64,000 nt of DNA from JAVJUS01 sp040220455 (GTDB lineage Bacteria; Pseudomonadota; Alphaproteobacteria; DSM-16000; Inquilinaceae), in the NCBI GenBank assembly GCA_040220455.1, contig JAVJUS010000033.1, positions 49,225-113,224 of the forward strand, in the 5' to 3' direction. A program made the translations under genes and the position numbers. Below, one piece after another: positions 8,468 to 15,225 of this stretch (positions are counted from its first letter, which is position 1; each line of letters starts with the position of its first letter). The notes beneath the pieces were generated by a model. That model made no database searches. It saw nothing but the letters and a program-made list of their open reading frames with translations, and was not told the DNA's origin.

Positions 8468-9273
8468 TCCGACTCCTCCGATAACAGGGCTGCACCGCGC
8501 AGGTTCGCGTCGTCGACGCGGCTCGACACCAACCGGGGCAGGACCACGCCCGGATAGGCGCGGCGGCCGAGCGCCTCGCCCAGCGCCGCGAGGTCGAACC
8601 AGGGCTGGGACCGCGCGCCGCCGCCCAGGACGACGACCGCGGGCTCGATCAGGGTGACGGCCGAGCCGATGGCGAGCGCCAGGGCGTCGATCGGCCCGGG
8701 CGGCGGATCGGCGGCGGCCTGGGCCTTGCCGCCGGCCACCAGGCACAGGCAGCCCGCGCCGCCGCAATAGCAGGGCGGCCCCTTCGGATCGGTCACCAGA
8801 TGACCGAACCCGTTGGCATTGCCGTGGCTGCCGCGCCAGACCCGCCCGTCGAAGACGAAGGCGTGACCGATGCCGGTGCCGAGCGCGACGTAGAGCGCCG
8901 CCGGCGCGCCCCGCGCCGTGCCGGCCTCCGCCTCGTAGCGCGCGCCGCAGAAGACATCCGTGTCGACCGCGACCGGCCGGCCGAAGGCCTCGGCCAGGAC
9001 GGCGCCGAGCGGCGCGTCCCGCCAGCCGAGATTCTCCGCCCGGCGCACGACGCCGTCGGGCCCGACCAGGCCGGCGACCGAGACGCCGATGCCCGCGAGG
9101 TCGACCGGGGCGAGGCCCCAAGCGCTCAGCGCTTCCGCGACCGCGTCGACGATATCTCGCACGCCGCCCTCCGACGGCCGCTCACGGTCGAAGGCGAGAC
9201 GCCAGTCACCCCGCCCGTCGCCGACGCCGAGGCGCAGCCGGCTGCCGCCCAGGTCGACGGCGAGCCGGGTCAT
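8464..9273 (-). CDS. ROK-family sugar kinase
   Basis: A 269-residue ROK (repressor/ORF/kinase) protein without an N-terminal DNA-binding domain, so a kinase rather than a regulator. It begins with the ATP-binding DLGGSRLRLGVG motif. The catalytic Asp is probably in VDTDVFCGA, and the ROK zinc site is present as a His in GHLV followed by CYCGGAGC. ALGTGIGHAFV and VVLGGGARS are further ROK blocks. It is slightly short for the family (about 300). It overlaps the permease upstream and the aldolase downstream by 4 bp each. It probably phosphorylates the hexose or amino sugar imported by the adjacent system. Confidence 0.9.
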   Translation of the reverse strand: MTRLAVDLGGSRLRLGVGDGRGDWRLAFDRERPSEGGVRDIVDAVAEALSAWGLAPVDLAGIGVSVAGLVGPDGVVRRAENLGWRDAPLGAVLAEAFGRPVAVDTDVFCGARYEAEAGTARGAPAALYVALGTGIGHAFVFDGRVWRGSHGNANGFGHLVTDPKGPPCYCGGAGCLCLVAGGKAQAAADPPPGPIDALALAIGSAVTLIEPAVVVLGGGARSQPWFDLAALGEALGRRAYPGVVLPRLVSSRVDDANLRGAALLSEESE

Positions 9274-10091
9274 CCCTTGATTCCCGCGGCGACGGCGCTC
9301 TCCAGGAAGTAGCGCTGGAGCGAAAGGAAGAACAACAGCGTCGGCACAGTGCCGAGGACGGAGACCGCCATGACCTGCCCGTACTGGGTGTTGAAGCTGC
9401 GCTGGAAGGCCGCCATGCCCAGCGGCAGGGTGCGGAGCTGGTCGTCGCTGACCACGATCAGGGGCCAGAGATAGCTGTTCCAGGTCAGGTTGAAGGTCAG
9501 CACGGCGACGACGACGAGGGTCGGCGCGATCATCGGCAGGACGACGGAGAACAGGATCCGCGGCTCGCTCGCCCCGTCGATCCGCGCGGCCTCGATGAAG
9601 TCGTCCGGCACGCCGCGGATCGCCTGGCGGAAGATGAACACGCCCACGACGTTGAACGCCGTCGGCAGGATCAGCCCGGCATAGGTGTTGGTCCAGCCGA
9701 AGGCGTGGACCTGGAGGAAGAGCGGGATGACGATCGTCTCCTGCGGGATCATGATCGATGCCAGGACCACCAGCCAGAAGACGCCCGCGCCGCGATACCG
9801 GAACTTGGCGAAGCTGTAGCCGGCGAGGCACCCCACGACCACCGTGACCGCGACGGAGATGCCCGAGGCGAGGACGGAGTTCAGGAGGTAGAGCAGGAAC
9901 GGCCGCGCCGCGAGCGCGCTGACATAGTTGCCGATGCCGAGCCCGGCGGTCGAGAACAGGGACTGCCCGAAGACGTCCGGCCCGACCCGCAGCGAGGCCA
10001 TGGTCATCCAGACGATGGGGTAGACGGTGATCGCCGTAGCGATGCCCAGCACCGTCAGCGCCACGATCCGGTTGCGCCGCGCCCTAGTCAT
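9270..10091 (-). CDS. Sugar ABC transporter permease, MalG type
   Basis: A 273-residue MalG-type inner-membrane permease. The N-terminal membrane segment is followed by VWMTMASLRVG; the EAA loop is near residues 187-207 (EAARIDGASE then LPMIAP), and the C-terminus ends in the usual YFLESAVAAGIKG. The start overlaps the end of the MalF-type gene by 8 bp and the stop overlaps the ROK kinase start by 4 bp. This forms a tightly coupled run from transport to phosphorylation. Confidence 0.93.
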   Translation of the reverse strand: MTRARRNRIVALTVLGIATAITVYPIVWMTMASLRVGPDVFGQSLFSTAGLGIGNYVSALAARPFLLYLLNSVLASGISVAVTVVVGCLAGYSFAKFRYRGAGVFWLVVLASIMIPQETIVIPLFLQVHAFGWTNTYAGLILPTAFNVVGVFIFRQAIRGVPDDFIEAARIDGASEPRILFSVVLPMIAPTLVVVAVLTFNLTWNSYLWPLIVVSDDQLRTLPLGMAAFQRSFNTQYGQVMAVSVLGTVPTLLFFLSLQRYFLESAVAAGIKG

Positions 10092-11031
10092 CGCGATCGC
10101 CCAGCAGCCAGATCTGGGCGAGGCTGATCGCCAGGATGCCCGTGAACAGGACGATCGAGTAGGCGCTGGCCCGGCCGAGATCGAGATAGCTGAACGACGT
10201 CTTGTAGATCAGCAGGGTCAGGATCTCGGTCGCGTTGGCCGGCCCGCCGTCGGTCATGATCTGCTGGAAGGCGAACGTCTTCAGCCCGTTGACCGTCGCC
10301 AGCACGATCACCAGCGCGATGGTCGGGCGCATCATCGGCAGGGTGATGTAGCGCAGCAGGGCGAGGCTGCCGGCGCCGTCGATCGTCGCGGCCTCGTAAT
10401 AGACCCGCGGGATCGACAGGAACCCGGCCAGGAAGATGATCATGTAGTAGCTGGTCGCGTGCCACCAGCTCATGATGACCAGCGCCCAGGGTGCGGCATC
10501 GGAGCTGTTGAGCCAGGGCAGAGGGTCGACGCCCAGGCCGCCGAGCCCGGCGTTGATCGGCCCCTGGTAGTTGAAGAGCAGCTTCCAGACCAGGGCGACC
10601 GAGACCAGCGGCATCACCGATGGCAGGAACAGGATCGCGCGCCAGGCAGGCCGGCTGCGATATATGCAGGTCAGCGCCCACCCGACGACGAAGGAGAACA
10701 GGACCACGGGCACGATCGTGTAGAAGACGTAGAACGCCGTGACCTTGACGGAGTTGAGAAACTGGCCGTCCTGCGGCAGGGCCAGGAAGTTCTTGAAGCC
10801 GACGAAGCGCGGCGGCGACAGCAGGTCGTATTGGTGCAGGCTGATGAAGAGGCTGAAGGCGATCGGCCAGACCTGGAACAGCCCCAGCATCGCCAGCGCC
10901 GGCAGGACGAAGATCACGCCCCACCGGGCCATCCGGCGGCCCTGGACGCGGCGTCCCGCGCGTCGGGACGCGGCCCGTGCGGGGGTGCGCCGGGCCCCTG
11001 CCGTACCGCTCGCCGACGGCGGTCCGCTCAT
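10084..11031 (-). CDS. Sugar ABC transporter permease, MalF type
   Basis: A 315-residue MalF/UgpA-type permease. A basic N-terminal leader precedes the first membrane segment (WGVIFVLPALAMLGLFQVWP); SLHQYDLLSPPRFVGFKNF and the EAA loop (YEAATIDGAG, LPMMRP) are clear. The start at 11029-11031 was chosen for a GGGAAGA site 5 bp upstream; an earlier in-frame start at 11118 has none and adds an arginine-rich stretch. It pairs with the MalG-type protein it overlaps. The 97-bp gap to the binding-protein gene is very GC-rich and can form a hairpin. Confidence 0.92.
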   Translation of the reverse strand: MSGPPSASGTAGARRTPARAASRRAGRRVQGRRMARWGVIFVLPALAMLGLFQVWPIAFSLFISLHQYDLLSPPRFVGFKNFLALPQDGQFLNSVKVTAFYVFYTIVPVVLFSFVVGWALTCIYRSRPAWRAILFLPSVMPLVSVALVWKLLFNYQGPINAGLGGLGVDPLPWLNSSDAAPWALVIMSWWHATSYYMIIFLAGFLSIPRVYYEAATIDGAGSLALLRYITLPMMRPTIALVIVLATVNGLKTFAFQQIMTDGGPANATEILTLLIYKTSFSYLDLGRASAYSIVLFTGILAISLAQIWLLGDRDD

Positions 11032-11128
11032 GGACGTCTTCCCGGGATGTCGAACGAGGGCTAGGGCGGGACGGGACGGCCGCGCGCCACGGCGCCGGCC
11101 GCCCCGCCGATCCATCAAGCCCCTGGCT

Positions 11129-12406
11129 TCAGCGGGAGCGGATCACGTCGATCTGCGCCGCCGCCTGGTCGAGCGCGTCCTGGACGGGCACGCCCTGGGC
11201 GAACTGCTCGATCGCCGACTTGATGGCCGAGCCCTCCTCGGTCCAGGTCGGCGAGCGCCAGACGAAGCTGCCGTGCTTCTGGCCCTCGGCGAAGACCTGG
11301 GAGCCCTTGGTGCGCTGGGCCACTTCGCTGTCCGCCCAGCCACGGATGCCGGTGACGTAGCCGGCCCGCTCCAGATAGGCGTCGCTGTCCGAGACCAGGT
11401 AGCGCAGGAAGTCCCAGGCGACCTCCGGGTACTCGGACTCCGCGCTGACCGCCAGGGCGTAGGAGTTCAGCAGCGTCTCCGGATTCGCCGGATCCCGCTG
11501 GGGAAGCGGGGCGACGACATAGGCGTCCTGCACCTCCTCGGAGTAGAGCGGCGGCGCCCAGATGCCGGCGATCGCCATGGACTGCCGGCCGGTGGAGAAG
11601 TCCTCCAGGGCGTTGACCGGGTTGACGGTCGCCAGATGCGGCCCGCCCAGCCCGCTGTCGATCAGGTGGAGCCAGGTATCGCTGAAGGCCTGGACGCAGG
11701 CTTCGGAGTTGATCGCCGCCTTGCCGTCCTCGCCGATCACGTCGCAGTCGTACTGCTGCAGGATCGGCCAGTACTGCTGGGCGTACCAGTAGGGATCGAG
11801 GTTCCAGACCCAGTTGAAGCCGAGGCGGCTCACCGTGCCGTCATCCTCGACGACCTGCAGCTTTTCGGCCAGCGTGAAGAGGTCGTCCCAGGTCTCCGGA
11901 TAGTTCGCCGGATCGTCCGGGTCGAGCCCGATATCGCGCATGTGGTCGCCGTTGATGAACAGCGCGAGGGTGTTGAACTCCTCCGGCACGCCGTAGGTCG
12001 TCCCGTCGATCGTCAGGCCGGACAGCGCGGCGGGCATGTACATCTCCCGCACCGCGTCCATCGACTCCTGGCCGAACGCTTCCGGATCGAGCGGCGCGAG
12101 AATGCCGCGCGTGGCGTATTGCGGGAACAGGTAGTCGAGCAGATTGACGATGTCCGGCGGGTTGCCGGCCGCGATCGAGGCCAGCAGCTTGACCTCGTAG
12201 TCGCCGTGCGGCTCGTCCTGGAACCGGATCGTGACGTCCGGATGCTCGGCCATGTACTCGGCCGCCTTCTCCTGGATCAGTTCGTCGGCCGGCGGATAGG
12301 TGTGATGCCAGAACGTGATCTCGGCCGCCGTGGCCGGCGCGGCGAGCGCCGCGAGCGAGACCGCCGACGCGAGCGCCGCGGTCAGTGAGCCGTACGACAT
12401 GCGCAT
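11129..12406 (-). CDS. Extracellular sugar-binding protein of ABC importer (family 1)
   Basis: A 425-residue periplasmic binding protein. The Sec signal peptide covers about residues 1-28 (LASAVSLAALAAPATAA), and the mature part begins EITFWHH, a typical family-1 start. Further blocks are VTIRFQDEPHGDYEVKLLA, YGVPEEFNTLALF and AWDFLRYLVS. The start ATG 12404-12406 has a strong GGGGGAGGA site 5 bp upstream. It is the first gene of the leftward operon that continues with two permeases, ROK kinase, aldolase-like protein and P-loop kinase. It is divergent from the RpiR regulator. No ATPase is encoded in this operon, so a shared MsmK/UgpC-type ATPase is presumably used. Confidence 0.93.
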   Translation of the reverse strand: MRMSYGSLTAALASAVSLAALAAPATAAEITFWHHTYPPADELIQEKAAEYMAEHPDVTIRFQDEPHGDYEVKLLASIAAGNPPDIVNLLDYLFPQYATRGILAPLDPEAFGQESMDAVREMYMPAALSGLTIDGTTYGVPEEFNTLALFINGDHMRDIGLDPDDPANYPETWDDLFTLAEKLQVVEDDGTVSRLGFNWVWNLDPYWYAQQYWPILQQYDCDVIGEDGKAAINSEACVQAFSDTWLHLIDSGLGGPHLATVNPVNALEDFSTGRQSMAIAGIWAPPLYSEEVQDAYVVAPLPQRDPANPETLLNSYALAVSAESEYPEVAWDFLRYLVSDSDAYLERAGYVTGIRGWADSEVAQRTKGSQVFAEGQKHGSFVWRSPTWTEEGSAIKSAIEQFAQGVPVQDALDQAAAQIDVIRSR

Positions 12407-12543
12407 GAGAGTCCTCCCCCTCGAAACGGGCCCGTCTTGTCCGTGCGGGCCGAATTCGCGGCCGGAGCGAGGGCCGCCAGACATCGAGGTGACGACGCTA
12501 GCATGCGACAACACGATGCACAATTATGGTCTCACGACAAATT

Positions 12544-12562
12544 ATGAAGCAGATTGTTTCAT
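12544..12562. promoter_or_regulatory. Candidate RpiR operator in divergent promoter region
   Basis: In the AT-rich part of the gap between the binding-protein and rpiR-like genes, ATGAAGCA-GAT-TGTTTCAT forms an inverted repeat (7 of 8 positions match). Just upstream, ACAATTATG and ACAAATTATG occur as near-direct repeats (12520-12545). The position suits control of both divergent units by the RpiR protein; assignment is inference. Confidence 0.4.
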
Positions 12563-12629
12563 CTTCACCCACCGGCCGCCGGCCGGCCCACGACGTCACC
12601 ACTCCGGCCCCGTCGAGAGGAGGAGCCGC

Positions 12630-13520
12630 ATGACCGCATCCGGGCCCGAGCGCCGCGCCCAGGATTCCCTGCTGGCGCGGGTTTCGCGCATGTCGTTCTC
12701 GCCGGCCGAGCGCCGGATCATCGAGTATCTGCTGAGCATCGCCGAGTTCGAGATCGCCAGCCTGACCTCGACCGAGCTGGCCGAGCGCACGGGCACGAGC
12801 CGGTCGTCGATCGACCGCCTGGCCAAGCGGCTGGACTATTCCGGCCTGCGGGAGATGCGCCAGGCGCTGCTGCGCGACAGCCGCTCGACCCACACCCCCG
12901 TCTCGGAGGCCGCGACGGCGCGCGAGCCCGCGATCGTGCCGTCGGACGGGATGGCGGAGATCGCCTACAAGGTGTTCCACAACGCCTCGATCCGGGCGAT
13001 GAAGTTCGCCGAGATCCTGTCGCGCTCACCCGAGCTGGAGGCGCTGGTGCGGGCGATCGAGGCGGCGCCCAATGTCCAGGTGTTCGGCGCCGGCGCCTCG
13101 GCCGTCGTCGCCCACGACATGCACCAACGCCTGCTGCGCCTGGGCGTGCGCATCAACTTCTCCGAGGACCATCACCAGCAGATGGCCTTCGCCGCGCTGA
13201 TGGAGCCGGGCGACCTCGCCGTCGCGATTTCCTATTCCGGGCGCACCAAGCCCGTACTCCAGGCCGCCGGCATCGCCAAGGAGCAGGGCGCCACCGTCGC
13301 CGCCGTCATGGGCCTCAACGCCACGCCGCTGGGCGACATCGCGGGTATCGGCGTGATCACCCCGCCCGGGATCAGCCTGTTCGGCACCGACGCCGTGATG
13401 ACCCGGATCCTCGAGATGATGTTCAACGAGGTCCTGTTCCACTGCCTCGCCCTGCGCAACCCGGAAATGCGCGCCAATGTCGACCGCATCGAGGCTCTGC
13501 TGAGCATCGAGCGTCAGTGA
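12630..13520 (+). CDS. MurR/RpiR-family transcriptional regulator (HTH + SIS)
   Basis: A 296-residue regulator. The RpiR helix-turn-helix spans about residues 12-85 (SPAERRIIEYLL, LTSTELAERTGTSRSSIDRLAKRL). The SIS sugar-phosphate-binding domain spans about 125-260, with VFGAGASAVVAHDM, AISYSGRTKPVL and GATVAAVMG. The chosen ATG has GAGAGGAGGAG just upstream; the longer open frame crosses the promoter region and is discarded. It is divergent from the ABC/ROK/aldolase operon, so it most likely senses a phosphorylated intermediate of that sugar and controls the operon, and perhaps itself, through the palindrome at 12544-12562. Confidence 0.93.
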   Translation: MTASGPERRAQDSLLARVSRMSFSPAERRIIEYLLSIAEFEIASLTSTELAERTGTSRSSIDRLAKRLDYSGLREMRQALLRDSRSTHTPVSEAATAREPAIVPSDGMAEIAYKVFHNASIRAMKFAEILSRSPELEALVRAIEAAPNVQVFGAGASAVVAHDMHQRLLRLGVRINFSEDHHQQMAFAALMEPGDLAVAISYSGRTKPVLQAAGIAKEQGATVAAVMGLNATPLGDIAGIGVITPPGISLFGTDAVMTRILEMMFNEVLFHCLALRNPEMRANVDRIEALLSIERQ

Positions 13521-13611
13521 CGGCAGTGTCCCGGCAACCGGACCCGAGCAGCGCTTCGGCCATCCGCGGCGACGCCGGGCGCCTCCGGCTCCCGACAGGC
13601 CTCCCGCGCCG

Positions 13612-13962
13612 TCAATCGACAGCCTCGCGCGCCGGATGGCGGGTTCCGTCCGCCTCCACCGTCTGGAGCACCGAGAAGCCCTCGAATTCCGGATGACCGA
13701 GATAGAGCGGACGGTTGCCGCCGGCGCCGCGATGGGCCTTCTGGAACGCGTCGGAGCGCGTCCAGGCCTCGAACGCCTCGCGACTCTGCCAGATCGTATG
13801 GGAGGCGTAGAGCGTATGGTCCTCGCGCTCGGGTCCGCGGAGAAGGTGGAAGGCGACGAAGCCCGGCACCTCGTGGAGATGGACCTCGCGCTCGAGCCAG
13901 ACCCGCTCGAAGGCGGCCTCCTCGCCCTGGCGCACGCGGAATCGGTTCATGGCTATGAACAT
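13612..13962 (-). CDS. IsdG/HmoA-type heme-degrading monooxygenase (ABM domain)
   Basis: A 116-residue antibiotic-biosynthesis-monooxygenase-fold protein. It matches the IsdG/IsdI/HmoA heme oxygenases at the three active-site residues: Asn6 (MFIAMNRF), Trp67 (AFEAWTRSD) and His77 (FQKAHRG), with near-identical spacing. It probably opens the heme ring to release iron in the cytoplasm. The start at 13960-13962 has AAGGAAGG immediately upstream; an in-frame start 12 codons earlier lacks family similarity. It is downstream of a small gene and a promoter overlapped by a Fur-box-like sequence (14367-14385), which supports iron-regulated expression. Some ABM proteins have other roles, but the conserved triad makes heme breakdown the best call. 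Confidence 0.85.
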   Translation of the reverse strand: MFIAMNRFRVRQGEEAAFERVWLEREVHLHEVPGFVAFHLLRGPEREDHTLYASHTIWQSREAFEAWTRSDAFQKAHRGAGGNRPLYLGHPEFEGFSVLQTVEADGTRHPAREAVD

Positions 13963-14018
13963 GGCCTTCCTTTCCGATCCAGGGGCCGCGCCGTCCACGC
14001 GACGGTCGCCCCGCAGTC

Positions 14019-14240
14019 TCAGGCGTCCTTTTGCAGGACGAAGATCGCTTCCCGGCAGTCCGCCATGCCGGTACGGCGCATCGTGTCGGCCTCGCGGTCA
14101 CCGAAGCCGCGGAGGCGCCCGGCCTCGGCGTCCGAGACCTTTTGCGTCCAACGGTCGCGCCGATCCGCCAGGAGATCGAGAAGGCCGGGAATCTCGCCGC
14201 TCACGATGCCCTCCCTCCACGCGCCTTCGAGACCGCCCAT
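14019..14240 (-). CDS. Small hypothetical protein between Fur-like promoter and heme oxygenase gene
   Basis: A possible 73-residue protein, not recognised. The sequence is mixed charged and hydrophobic (EIPGLLDLLADRRDRW, then DTMRRTGMADCREA), less arginine-skewed than antisense frames in this genome, and so plausible as a real product. It lies about 120 bp downstream of a good promoter with Fur-box-like overlap and 56 bp before the heme-oxygenase start, in the same direction. The Shine-Dalgarno sequence is weak and a shorter GTG start is possible. If real, it is probably part of the iron/heme response. It does not look like HemP. Confidence 0.4.
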   Translation of the reverse strand: MGGLEGAWREGIVSGEIPGLLDLLADRRDRWTQKVSDAEAGRLRGFGDREADTMRRTGMADCREAIFVLQKDA

Positions 14241-14364
14241 CGGCCGTGCCTGCCCGTCGCGCGCCCGCTCGACGAAGACAGGACAGTCCCCCGCGGTTTC
14301 GGTTCAGGGCAGTCCACGCCCCGATGGCGCCGGCTGCGGACCAGGAAGACCTCGATCGAAACCA

Positions 14365-14393
14365 TGATAATGCAAGTCATTCGCAGCATCAAC
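14365..14393 (-). promoter_or_regulatory. Sigma-70-like promoter overlapped by Fur-box-like sequence
   Basis: On the minus strand TTGATG (14393-14388), a 17-bp spacer and TATCAT (14370-14365) form a good promoter pointing at the small gene and the heme monooxygenase. Between and over these elements, GATAATGCAAGTCATTCGC (14367-14385, plus strand) matches the classical E. coli Fur consensus at 14 of 19 positions by my count. Binding by Fur, or by a relative such as Irr or RirA in alphaproteobacteria, is inferred. Confidence 0.6.
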
Positions 14394-14516
14394 CGGGCGA
14401 GGCGGGTCCCGTTCTCGAGATCGCTTCCCGGTTCGGCCCCGGGCGTTTGCCTGATCGGCGACCCGGGACCGGCGCGGTGGCCCCGCCGGAACGCGCCGTC
14501 CGGAAAGGCCGGCGCG

Positions 14517-15062
14517 TCAGACGCCCGGCGGCCGGGCCGGATACCATTCCTCCGGTTCGGGAAAGACGAAGCCTCCCGGCGGATCGAAGATCTCGAAGGT
14601 CGTCGTGGTATCGTCCTCGGTCTCGAAATAGGCGTAGGGCAGGATGCCCTGCCAGACGCCGGACTGGATCATCTTGTAGCCGCGCTCCTCGAAGGCCCGG
14701 ATCCGCTCGGCCCAGGGCACGCCCTTGCAGCTGAAGGCGACGTGGTGGATGCCCTCGCCGTGGCGCTCCAGGAACTCGTCGTAGATCGTCGGGCCCTTGA
14801 TCGGCTGGACGATCTCCCACTGCATGGTGCCGGAATGGGCCAGGCCCAGGCGCATGGCGTAGTCGGCCGGCTCGCCGCGATAGGTCATGTCGCGCACGGT
14901 CGTGGAGTCGAAGGTATAGACGCGCCACGGCCCGATACCGGTGCGCACCAGGCCTTCCATCGTGCGCCGGAAGTCGCGGGTGACGACGCAGATCTGGATG
15001 TTGTCGCCCAGGAAGCTGTTGGACAGTTCCGCATCGGCGACGACGCTCGGCAGAGTGGGCAT
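14517..15062 (-). CDS. VOC-family protein (glyoxalase/epimerase-like)
   Basis: A 181-residue vicinal-oxygen-chelate protein. It has two beta-alpha-beta-beta-beta units: the first starts near NIQICVVTRDF, the second at EGIHHVAFSC, which supplies a likely metal His, and the Glu in TTTTFEIFDPPG supplies another. GIHHVAF resembles the methylmalonyl-CoA epimerase and Glyoxalase_4 subfamilies. The start at 15060-15062 has a strong AAGGAGGAAA site 7 bp upstream; the frame extends upstream but only as arginine-rich filler. It is transcribed alone between other leftward genes. Isomerase, lyase or dioxygenase activity on an unknown small molecule is possible. Confidence 0.85.
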   Translation of the reverse strand: MPTLPSVVADAELSNSFLGDNIQICVVTRDFRRTMEGLVRTGIGPWRVYTFDSTTVRDMTYRGEPADYAMRLGLAHSGTMQWEIVQPIKGPTIYDEFLERHGEGIHHVAFSCKGVPWAERIRAFEERGYKMIQSGVWQGILPYAYFETEDDTTTTFEIFDPPGGFVFPEPEEWYPARPPGV

Positions 15063-15225
15063 GGCGGCGTTTCCTCCTTCCGTTTCTCGTTGCGGCGATC
15101 TCCGATCCGGCAAGATCGCGCGATCGGGATGGCTCGCTCCTCCTCGACAGCCTGGAGTCGCTGGCCCGCGACCGTTCGGGCGTGGGCGGCTGCAGCCCGT
15201 TTCGACCAATGGCGCGCCGCCATGG

